From positions 434,001-498,000 of the forward strand of contig SJCO01000004.1 of assembly GCA_005217565.1 (NCBI GenBank): 64,000 nt of DNA. The letters run 5' to 3'. Under the pieces are notes generated by a model. That model was given only the letters and a program-made list of their open reading frames with translations. It did no database searches and had not been told where the DNA came from. The translations under genes were made by a program, and so were the position numbers. Shown here piece after piece: positions 53,384 to 61,756 of the stretch (position 1 is its first letter; every line of letters begins with the position of its first letter). The DNA is from Puteibacter caeruleilacunae. GTDB taxonomy: Bacteria; Bacteroidota; Bacteroidia; Bacteroidales; Prolixibacteraceae.

Positions 53384-54406
53384 TTAATTTTTGGTTATTA
53401 TTACTTTTCGTCTAGATACTGTTCCATCTGAATTCTTTTGTCGTTCAATTATTTTATATTCTATTGGTAAAACCAACGACATGTAACGAAGACTTTCTTC
53501 GAGCAATTCTTCCTCTAGTACTGCTCTGAACTTTAAAGACGGTAGCGCTTCATCCTTAATTTCAAACTCTACATTGTAATATCTTTCCATTCGCTTCACC
53601 ACCTCTTTTAATGGCTCATTTTGGAACACCAGCTTACCTTCAATCCAATTGATATATTCATCCACATCAACTGATGAACGATAATAAGCACCTAACTTTT
53701 TTTCATAAGTAATTCGCTGTCCTGGTTTTACCATTAAGGTCTTGTTCTTATTAGTTCTATCTATGATCTGAACACTTCCTGATTCCAATACCAAATCTCC
53801 ATCAACCTCTCCATCAAATGTATTTACGTTGAATTTTGTTCCCAGTACTTTTATATCAAAAGCATCAGTCTGAACATAGAAAGGTCTTGCTTCATCTCGT
53901 TTCACCTGAAAGTATGCTTCTCCCTCTAATTCAACACTTCGTTGACTGGGTAAACCAGCAGTATATTTAAGTGTAGATCCACTATTCAACCATCCTTTTG
54001 TTCCATCAGGTAGAGTAAACTGACTTCGGATTCCATACGGAGCTTCAAAATTTAATGTAGCTACCTCCTGATTCTTTTCGTTTCGCTGATTCCACAACAA
54101 TAACGATGCAATCAATAATGGGATAAATAATATTGCTGCAACCTTGGTGAGATAATGAATCAGACTTAACTTTCTTGAATGTTTTTCCTTTCCAATGATC
54201 TCATTAATCTGATTATAGACTCTATTTAGTGTCTCCTTATTCTTTTCCTGAGGTTCTTCAAACTCGTCCCAATGTTGCTCAACTAATTCGCGCGTATCCT
54301 CAAGCTTGTCGCCTTGCTTAAAGCCTTCTGAAAGCATCCGGTGATCAGCGATGGAGTACTTGCGATTAAATATTCTATCTATATGTTTTTTCTCAATTCT
54401 TCCCAT
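53384..54406 (-). CDS. FecR family anti-sigma factor
   Basis: 340 residues. Cytoplasmic part about 1-85, membrane helix (YLTKVAAILFIPLLIASLLLW), FecR domain (FTLPDGTKGWLNSGSTLKYT, LEGEAYFQVKRDEARPFYVQ, FDIKVLGTKFNVNTFDGEVD), and DUF4974 (LVFQNEPLKEVVKRMERYYN). It sits between the ECF sigma gene (283 bp upstream) and the STN-SusC. A GGGA element 48 nt before its ATG is also present 52 nt before the fecR at 948, whose sigma factor is of the same subtype. Confidence 0.94.
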   Translation of the reverse strand: MGRIEKKHIDRIFNRKYSIADHRMLSEGFKQGDKLEDTRELVEQHWDEFEEPQEKNKETLNRVYNQINEIIGKEKHSRKLSLIHYLTKVAAILFIPLLIASLLLWNQRNEKNQEVATLNFEAPYGIRSQFTLPDGTKGWLNSGSTLKYTAGLPSQRSVELEGEAYFQVKRDEARPFYVQTDAFDIKVLGTKFNVNTFDGEVDGDLVLESGSVQIIDRTNKNKTLMVKPGQRITYEKKLGAYYRSSVDVDEYINWIEGKLVFQNEPLKEVVKRMERYYNVEFEIKDEALPSLKFRAVLEEELLEESLRYMSLVLPIEYKIIERQKNSDGTVSRRKVIITKN

Positions 54407-54689
54407 GATAAACTAATCGTATCTGATAGTTATATCCATGAGATGAAAAAGAGTCCCGTGTAAAATTGATTTTTTTTTATTCTGGCTTCACTTTTAATGG
54501 TAGCTAGGTAGAACGGAAAACGAAAAGAGGATTCGAATTTGAAGGAATTACTCAGAAAGACAAAGTGGTAAAACAATGTTGCCAATCGCTATAACGGAAT
54601 GGTCTGCACAACAAAGCTGAGACAACCGCATGTTTAAAAATTTTACAGAAACATAACTGAAGGCAAATAACTTGCAAAACGCAGCCCAC

Positions 54690-55283
54690 TTACTTATAAA
54701 ATAATGAAAAGTACAAGATCAACTCTAAGTTATTATTATCTTTCAATTCCTCTTTAATGAACTTCGAAGCTTCGGTAAGTTGGTTTTTTACTGTCTTTGG
54801 TGCAAGATCTAATTTTTCTGCAATTTCATTAATAGAAAGTTCCTCCTTGCGACTTAGTATAAATATTTCTCGTCTCCTTTCGGGCAATTTATTGATAATG
54901 CGATCAACCTCCTTAAGCATCCATTCATAATCAATACGCTCCTCATCTCTTGAAGTATGGACCATAAATTCAGCAGCAAACTGCTGCTTATAGCTCTCTT
55001 CCAAATCTTTTCTGATAAAGAACTTTCGAATACTATTAAAGGTGATGGTAAAAATGTACGACTTAAACGATTGCTCAGGTTTCAGATCTGCCCGTTTCTC
55101 CCAGATCTTCAAAAAAACATCTTGAACAATTTCCTCGGCAATCGGTCCTGAACCAAGGTATCCCAATGCAAAATGATACAATCGATTACTGAAACGCTCA
55201 AATAGCTCAGCAAATGCTTGCTGATCTCCTTCTTTCAGTTTCTTAACCAGTTCTGATTCTATGTTCCTCAAATTGCTATTCAC
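54690..55283 (-). CDS. ECF RNA polymerase sigma factor
   Basis: 197 residues with a GTG start at 55283. Region 2: IAEEIVQDVFLKIWEKRADL, FKSYIFTITFNSIRKFFIRK. Region 4: LPERRREIFILSRKEELSIN and EIAEKLDLAPKTVKNQLTEA. First gene of the PUL B sigma-FecR-SusC-SusD set. The upstream susD operon ends in a terminator 60 bp before it. It resembles the sigma factor at 1036-1632. Confidence 0.93.
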   Translation of the reverse strand: MNSNLRNIESELVKKLKEGDQQAFAELFERFSNRLYHFALGYLGSGPIAEEIVQDVFLKIWEKRADLKPEQSFKSYIFTITFNSIRKFFIRKDLEESYKQQFAAEFMVHTSRDEERIDYEWMLKEVDRIINKLPERRREIFILSRKEELSINEIAEKLDLAPKTVKNQLTEASKFIKEELKDNNNLELILYFSLFYK

Positions 55284-55342
55284 CTGTAATCATTACATAA
55301 GATATGCAACAAAGTAAAGAAAATTATTCCAGAAACATAAAA

Positions 55343-55360
55343 GGCACCCCGAAGGATGCC
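55343..55360 (-). terminator. Intrinsic terminator with UUCG tetraloop
   Basis: Read leftward: GGCATCC TTCG GGGTGCC then TTTTATG. A 7-bp stem (one GU) closed by a UUCG loop. It ends the tandem SusC/SusD operon before the ECF sigma gene. Confidence 0.85.
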
Positions 55361-55390
55361 CTTAACAACATATCAAAAACAGATTACTCG

Positions 55391-57076
55391 TTACCACCCT
55401 GGATTCTGAGTGATACCGGTATCATTTAAAATCTCTGAAGAAGGAATTGGATAGAGATACATCTTCTCTTCAAACACACGATTTTCAACCTCTTTCACCG
55501 TGTATTTATAACTTACCTCTTCACCATTAACCTCCTTCTCTATATCTACACCATGAATTGGCTCACCGATTGTTTCTTCAGCTATTTTCCAGCGACGTAC
55601 ATCCCAGAATCGATGGTCTTCAAAAGCCAACTCTATTCTTCGCTCATGACGCACCTTCTCTCTAAATTCATCCTGATCATTTGTAGTCAATGCAGGCTGA
55701 CCTGCACGGGCTCTAACTTCATTGATCGCTTCAAGAGCTGTTTTTCCATACCCATTAGGATCAGCATCTGGTCCGTACAGCTCATTCATAGCTTCAGCAT
55801 AATTCAATAACACTTCTGCATATCTGAATAAGAACCAGAAATGCTTTTGATTACCCCCTGTGATTAAATCAACATCAGTCCTGATATATTTCTTCAGATA
55901 ATATCCAGTACGAGTTCCAATGATATCTGATTGAACAGGTCCATCAATACCACCATTGTAGCACTCTACATTTCGTCCCAGCATCGGCACTCCATTGTAC
56001 AATATTGAAGCATAAAAACGAGCATCTCTGTTAGCATAAGGATCGGCAGCCATTACCGGGTCATTCCAATCAAACACTGAACCATCCTTCATTTCATATG
56101 CATCAACCAAATCCTGAGTAGGATTAGTATATCCTTTTGCATTTTCAAATCCTACAGGATAATTATCGATCTCATACGACTTGGTATTTCCCTGGCGAAC
56201 ATCAAAAATCACATCATTATTAATATCATGTAGTCCGTCGGTTGGAGTAAACAGCTTTTCATAATTCACTCCACTAACATTATATCCCATTGAGAATAAT
56301 CGTGATGCATTCACAGCACAACTATCGTAGTAAGCATCATACACACCATCAGTATTATTCAACGCACTGGCACCATATAGAAAGGCTCTTGTCTTTAAAG
56401 CCAAAGCAGCTCCATCATCAGCAAAACCTCGTAAGTTAGAAGGGATGCGTTCACGCATATAATGTATGGCAGAATCACATTGCGAGGTTATATAATTCAA
56501 ACAATCATCATATGAATCACGAGGGAACTGCCCAGGATTCAGGTAGTCGATTTCATCACTCGACTCAATGATTGGCACCCCACCATAACGCTTAATCAAT
56601 TCGAAATAGAAGAATGCCCTCAAAAAACGAGCCTCTCCTCTGAATGCACGTACCAATGCAATATTCTCAGGCCAATTATCAGCATCCCATTTCATCGGTG
56701 CAAGCGTAACAGTATCAGCCGATTCAATAAACCTATTAGCCCGATAAATACCTGTATAATTTTTATTCCACTGGTTATCGGGATTCTTAAACATATTCCA
56801 GCTACCGTTGTTGAAATATTCCACACTACTTGACGTGTTAGCACTTTCAGCCTCATCGGTCGCACAAGCCATAAAACCTCCATCAATCTGCTTATAACCA
56901 TTAGGTAATTGCGCATAGACAGCGCCAATAGAATTTTTAATATTACTAACATCGGTCCACACAATTTCGTCGGTATTTACCATTTCATCGTTATACTCCA
57001 AATAGTCGCACGACACAGCTGACAATAAAATCAGCATTGCAAACGATAACCTTAGTTGTTTCTTTATCTTGTACAT
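55391..57076 (-). CDS. SusD/RagB-family lipoprotein
   Basis: 561 residues. Lipobox LLSAVSC; DYLEYNDEMVNTDEIVWTDV (SusD start). Helical repeats (GEARFLRAFFYFELIKRYGG, VPIIESSDEIDYLNPGQFPR) and C-terminal blocks (FREKVRHERRIELAFEDHRF, WDVRRWKIAEETI, MYLYPIPSSEILNDTG), ending NPGW. Partner of the SusC 11 bp upstream. Last gene before a terminator. Confidence 0.95.
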   Translation of the reverse strand: MYKIKKQLRLSFAMLILLSAVSCDYLEYNDEMVNTDEIVWTDVSNIKNSIGAVYAQLPNGYKQIDGGFMACATDEAESANTSSSVEYFNNGSWNMFKNPDNQWNKNYTGIYRANRFIESADTVTLAPMKWDADNWPENIALVRAFRGEARFLRAFFYFELIKRYGGVPIIESSDEIDYLNPGQFPRDSYDDCLNYITSQCDSAIHYMRERIPSNLRGFADDGAALALKTRAFLYGASALNNTDGVYDAYYDSCAVNASRLFSMGYNVSGVNYEKLFTPTDGLHDINNDVIFDVRQGNTKSYEIDNYPVGFENAKGYTNPTQDLVDAYEMKDGSVFDWNDPVMAADPYANRDARFYASILYNGVPMLGRNVECYNGGIDGPVQSDIIGTRTGYYLKKYIRTDVDLITGGNQKHFWFLFRYAEVLLNYAEAMNELYGPDADPNGYGKTALEAINEVRARAGQPALTTNDQDEFREKVRHERRIELAFEDHRFWDVRRWKIAEETIGEPIHGVDIEKEVNGEEVSYKYTVKEVENRVFEEKMYLYPIPSSEILNDTGITQNPGW

Positions 57077-57087
57077 TTGTGTCTCTT

Positions 57088-59904
57088 TTAAAATTGAACA
57101 TTAATACCAAGATTCATCATCTTTAACTGAGGATAACCACTCTTCACTTCCGGATCAACCTCCAAATCATCAATAGAGAACATGTTGTGACCACGCACAA
57201 ATACCTTGGCACTTCTCACCAAACCAATTTTTCTGATCATAGTCTCAGGAAGATTATATCCTACTTCGGCAGTACGCAAACGCACAAAACCTCCATCTTT
57301 TTGATACAAAGTACTAGCCTGGTAATTATTATTGTTGGTCATTGCTGTCAGTCGTGGCAAAGCTGCTGAAGCCTCACGCCCTTCAGTCCAGTAGTTTGCA
57401 GCAGCATAAGTCGAAATATTATCGAATCCTCCCTTCAACGGACGATACACAATATGATCGTTCATCATTACACTCTTGCGAGCTCTACCATCAAATAATG
57501 CAGAACAGTAGAATCCTTTATAAGATACACTAAGATCAATCCCATAATTAATCTCTGGTACTGAGCTATACCCAATAGCTTTTCGGTCATAATCATCAAT
57601 TACATTATCAGCCACGCCGTTTGGCCCACTAATATCTTTATAGCGTACATCACCTGCCTGTACAGCATCCAACATATTCTTAGCACCTGAATTGACATCT
57701 GATGCAGAATAGAATCCATCAAATACATAGCCATACTGCTGACCAACACGATCACCTTTCTTATCATTCAAAGGACGATCATTCTGGAACAATTTATCAA
57801 TCTTAGTCTTGCGATACCCTAAATTTAAATCTACGGCAAATGCAAAACCAGAATCATACGCTTTTTTGTAATTGGCCAATAATTCAATACCATTAGTTGT
57901 CACCTCTCCATAATTGAACTCTGGCACAGGTACTCCCAACATATCGGTAACCTGACTATCATAGCTCTGAAGAATATCAGTTCGCTTTTCACTAAATAAA
58001 TCAAGCGTTACCTCCAGATTATTAAATAAGGTCATATCGATACCCAAATTTGCTTGGTAAGCTTGTTCCCAACTAGCCTCCATGTTAGGTAGTCTTGAAT
58101 CAGTTAAAGCACTAATCTTTGTCGGCGCTTTCGAATAATAAAAACTACCTCCACCAACATAATCAGCCAAATAACCAAAGCGTGTTACTCCATTGTCATT
58201 ACCAACCAATCCATATGAACCTCTTAGCTTCAAATAGCTGATATACTTTGAATCTGTCATAAAATCCTCTTGCGATACTAGCCAACCAATACCTAAAGCA
58301 GGGAAAAACCCAAACTGATCATCCGGGTTATACGCATTATTTCCATTGTACGAAGCAGTAAATTCACCAAAGTATTTACCTTTCATGTCATAGGTCAAAC
58401 GACCTGAAAAGGCTTGATAAAGGAATGGTTCAGCTGTATTTGCTTTAATGTACTCATCCTGTTGGAAGAATGCAACCGCTGAAAGATGATCTTCCCCCAA
58501 AGTACGATCTAGACCTAATCCTACACGAAAGACAAAGTCCTGATTTTGAGATCCTGATCGACTTCCATACACTAAAGGATTCTCTTTACCATAAGCCTGA
58601 TAATAAACCTCCTCACTACCATCTTCAGCTAATCGGTTTTTTCGCTCAAAAACCTGAAAAGATTTCTTAAATTTCTCAGAAATACTCGTTGATGTTTTAA
58701 AAGAGATATCTCCCCTCGCATACAAGCCTTTCATCCAGGAATCTAATTGATGTGTCAACGCCAATTGACTCTGGAAAGACCTAAAATGATTATCATTATA
58801 AGCTCTACCAGCAATCTGCCCCAATGGATTATTCCGATAATGGTTACTACCTCCAAACTTACCATCAGGTGTCAACATCACGTAACGGTTAGCTGGTGAC
58901 GCATAAATGTTACTCATGATACTCCCTACTCCAGCTTCAGGATCATTTCTATCCTCTAAACGACCTGCAATACCTACTTTCACATCAGTTTTCTCATTTA
59001 AGCGAATAGAAACATTGGAACGAAGATTTACACGACTAAACTTTGTATTTGAATCATGATCTTTATCCCAGTCAGTATGCTCAAATAAACCACCAGAGTG
59101 CATATAATTCAATCCAATATAATATTTGAACTTTTGATCTCCTCCGGTAGCGCCAATGTTAGCATTATAGTAGATTGCATTCGACTTTAGCATCTCATCT
59201 ACCCAATCCACATTAGGATACACGTAAGGATCGTTATCTGCAGCGTATCCTTGCAATTGTTCCTGATTATATACCAATGGCAGACCGTCATTCAGATGTG
59301 CCTCATTGAGCATATTTGCATAAGTGTAAGCATCCACAAAATCTGGTAATTCTGTAGGTTGCAGAATACCAGTCTCTGCGGTTACATCAAATTTTGTTTT
59401 ACCTGCTTCTCCCTGTTTGGTAGTTACAAGAATCACTCCATTACCACCACGCATTCCATAAATCGCCGTAGCAACAGCATCTTTCAAAACTGTGATACTT
59501 TCAATCTCATGCAGACTTAACTGGGAGAAATCCCCCTCAAATCCATCAATAACAATTAATGGAGTTGAGTTATTGTAGGTCCGCTTACCACGAATAATAA
59601 AATTACAACCATTACTTCCAGGCTCTCCACCCGATTGCTGTACTACCATACCGGCAAATCGTCCTAAAGTGGTATGATGAGTGTTTGTAAAACTATTATT
59701 TTCTATTTTATCGGCATTAATAGTCTCTACTGCTCCCGTAATTGCCTCTTGCTTTTGAATGCCATATGCAACATTCACTTTCTTATTATCTAATTTAGCA
59801 AGCAGGGAGTCCACCTCACTTTGCTGAGCTGAAACTGAAACAACTCCCAGTCCACAACAACATAGTAAGGCAAAAAATATTCTGCTATATATACTTGTCT
59901 TCAT
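57088..59904 (-). CDS. SusC-family TonB-dependent transporter lacking STN and N-terminal sandwich
   Basis: 938 residues. Signal peptide (MKTSIYSRIFFALLCCCGLG) is followed directly by a short linker (LLAKLDNKKVNVAYGIQKQE) and the plug (TPLIVIDGFEGDFSQLSLHE, DAVATAIYGMRGGNGVILVT). The usual carboxypeptidase-like domain and STN domain are both missing. The barrel is complete (ends MMNLGINVQF). No sigma/anti-sigma genes are dedicated to it, as expected for a receptor without STN. Partner SusD at 55391. Upstream is another SusC/SusD pair. Confidence 0.93.
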   Translation of the reverse strand: MKTSIYSRIFFALLCCCGLGVVSVSAQQSEVDSLLAKLDNKKVNVAYGIQKQEAITGAVETINADKIENNSFTNTHHTTLGRFAGMVVQQSGGEPGSNGCNFIIRGKRTYNNSTPLIVIDGFEGDFSQLSLHEIESITVLKDAVATAIYGMRGGNGVILVTTKQGEAGKTKFDVTAETGILQPTELPDFVDAYTYANMLNEAHLNDGLPLVYNQEQLQGYAADNDPYVYPNVDWVDEMLKSNAIYYNANIGATGGDQKFKYYIGLNYMHSGGLFEHTDWDKDHDSNTKFSRVNLRSNVSIRLNEKTDVKVGIAGRLEDRNDPEAGVGSIMSNIYASPANRYVMLTPDGKFGGSNHYRNNPLGQIAGRAYNDNHFRSFQSQLALTHQLDSWMKGLYARGDISFKTSTSISEKFKKSFQVFERKNRLAEDGSEEVYYQAYGKENPLVYGSRSGSQNQDFVFRVGLGLDRTLGEDHLSAVAFFQQDEYIKANTAEPFLYQAFSGRLTYDMKGKYFGEFTASYNGNNAYNPDDQFGFFPALGIGWLVSQEDFMTDSKYISYLKLRGSYGLVGNDNGVTRFGYLADYVGGGSFYYSKAPTKISALTDSRLPNMEASWEQAYQANLGIDMTLFNNLEVTLDLFSEKRTDILQSYDSQVTDMLGVPVPEFNYGEVTTNGIELLANYKKAYDSGFAFAVDLNLGYRKTKIDKLFQNDRPLNDKKGDRVGQQYGYVFDGFYSASDVNSGAKNMLDAVQAGDVRYKDISGPNGVADNVIDDYDRKAIGYSSVPEINYGIDLSVSYKGFYCSALFDGRARKSVMMNDHIVYRPLKGGFDNISTYAAANYWTEGREASAALPRLTAMTNNNNYQASTLYQKDGGFVRLRTAEVGYNLPETMIRKIGLVRSAKVFVRGHNMFSIDDLEVDPEVKSGYPQLKMMNLGINVQF

Positions 59905-59925
59905 AAAAAAGTCTTATTCAATTTG

Positions 59926-61746
59926 TTAGTTATAACCAGGATTTTGAACCAAACCAATATCTTTCATTATTTCATCCACTGGGAATGGCCACAGATAATA
60001 CTTCGACAAGAACTCATAATTGGCATACTGCTTGGTTGCCATACATTCTGCAATGTCATAACCGCCTCCACCTTTTCTACGCTGTGCTCCCATCTTCTTT
60101 TGAGTGATGATACTTCCTTGCAACCAACGCTTGCAGTCGAAATAGCGTTGATCTTCAAAAGCCATTTCCACGGCCTTTTCACGATGGATTTTCTCACGCA
60201 TCTCATCCTGACTACCTGCCGTAATATCGGGCATCTGCGCACGCTCACGGGTTTTGTTCAAATAGATTAAAATATCGGCATGCCCGGGACTATATTCATT
60301 CAATGCCTCGGCATAGCTGAAATAAAGCTCAGGTAATCGCATGTACATCGATACCAGATCAAATTGCACTTTTGCATTGGCCTTCAACCAGTGCTCTGGA
60401 TGTAAAAACTTACGCAACACGTATCCTGTAGTCCACCAATCATTATATTTATCAATATTCTTAAATTTAGGATCACTGTTTTTCTTCATCATTCCGATGG
60501 TACCTGCTCCAAACTTAGCCCTATCATGAACTACAGAAGCATGAAAACGAGGATCTAAGTTTACCCATGGATTATCAGTTTCATAATCAGGTGTACTGCC
60601 ATCAACAGTTTCATACAGATCGACAAAATTCTGTGTAATACAACATGAACTGGTAGATTTAGAAACGTTTCCTTCTCTTGGAGGTAAATGTCGTTTATTA
60701 AATATACTATTACCATGTACCAAACCTGTTCTTCGAGATATTTGAATAACCTCGGTATTGGGAGTAGTCCCAATCAAATCACGTGTTGCCAGTGTATAAT
60801 CCTCTATTGGATTTCCAGTATTCACTAATGCATAACCATTACTCTCGCAAAAATCAATTGCTTCCTTTGCCATATCTGCCGCCTTCTTCCATAAATCAGC
60901 GTTGTAGCTAGTTCCCATATTAACTTCAGGCACTCCTACACTTTCTGCGAATGAAGGACTTCCATAATCTGCACTTGGTTTATTGAAGATTGGACTCGCA
61001 GCCCATAACCATAAACGAGAACGCAAAAAGTAAGCCGTGGCTTTGGTCACACGCCCTATATTATCATCAGTCCATCGCACAGGTAAATCCTCTCTTGCCT
61101 CAAGAATTAATGCATCAACTTTATCGACAAACTCTGCCAATGGCATTCTTGTAGCGTCAACTTGCTCTCCTGCCGCAATTGCATGATCCATATAAGGAAC
61201 GCTACCATATCGCATCATCAACTCAAGATACCCGACAGCTATCAGCATCTTGGCCTCGGCCGAAGTGCGCTTCACAAAACTCTCTGGAGCATCCGGGATA
61301 CTGTTAACATTTTCAAGATATAAGAAAGCCTTCCTGAAGAAATAATATGGTTCTTCATAGGTATGCTCTAATCGTGTAACATTCCCCCCATTTTTCCCAA
61401 CTATTAATGGTGAGATCGCATTTTCAACAAAAAGCTGAAATCCGCCTATATTTCTGGCGCTAATAGCTTCATCTGATACATGAGCTAAAATATGCTGATG
61501 TAAACGTGAATTATCAAGGTATCCAGCCTCCGAAGTTCCCGAACTCGTGGGAAACATAAAAGGTAAAACCGAATAGGCACTATTTAACATTCCTTTTGCC
61601 TTTAATGTATCGAAGAACACAACCTCCATTGTAATATCCGATGTTATAGGCTCTTCGAAATAGTCGTTGCAAGAGGTAATTCCCCCAAAACCTGCGACGG
61701 ACAGTATGATTGATTTAAATATATTTCTCAGTCTCATGATTTTCAT
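59926..61746 (-). CDS. SusD/RagB-family lipoprotein
   Basis: 606 residues, long for SusD. Lipobox GGITSC, then NDYFEEPITSDITMEVVFFD. Family blocks: EAKMLIAVGYLELMMRYGSV, YMRLPELYFSYAEALNEYSP, REKIHREKAVEMAFEDQRYF and DCKRWLQGSIITQKKMGAQR. It ends QNPGYN. Partner of the SusC that crosses the right edge (10 bp upstream). An alternative start is the ATG of MRLRN, 3 codons in. Confidence 0.94.
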   Translation of the reverse strand: MKIMRLRNIFKSIILSVAGFGGITSCNDYFEEPITSDITMEVVFFDTLKAKGMLNSAYSVLPFMFPTSSGTSEAGYLDNSRLHQHILAHVSDEAISARNIGGFQLFVENAISPLIVGKNGGNVTRLEHTYEEPYYFFRKAFLYLENVNSIPDAPESFVKRTSAEAKMLIAVGYLELMMRYGSVPYMDHAIAAGEQVDATRMPLAEFVDKVDALILEAREDLPVRWTDDNIGRVTKATAYFLRSRLWLWAASPIFNKPSADYGSPSFAESVGVPEVNMGTSYNADLWKKAADMAKEAIDFCESNGYALVNTGNPIEDYTLATRDLIGTTPNTEVIQISRRTGLVHGNSIFNKRHLPPREGNVSKSTSSCCITQNFVDLYETVDGSTPDYETDNPWVNLDPRFHASVVHDRAKFGAGTIGMMKKNSDPKFKNIDKYNDWWTTGYVLRKFLHPEHWLKANAKVQFDLVSMYMRLPELYFSYAEALNEYSPGHADILIYLNKTRERAQMPDITAGSQDEMREKIHREKAVEMAFEDQRYFDCKRWLQGSIITQKKMGAQRRKGGGGYDIAECMATKQYANYEFLSKYYLWPFPVDEIMKDIGLVQNPGYN

Positions 61747-61756
61747 TTGTTTAAGT

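Noticed and set aside
59923-60270. 115-codon frame on the plus strand inside a SusD gene
   Set aside because: It is antisense to conserved C-terminal SusD blocks, with no homology recognised.
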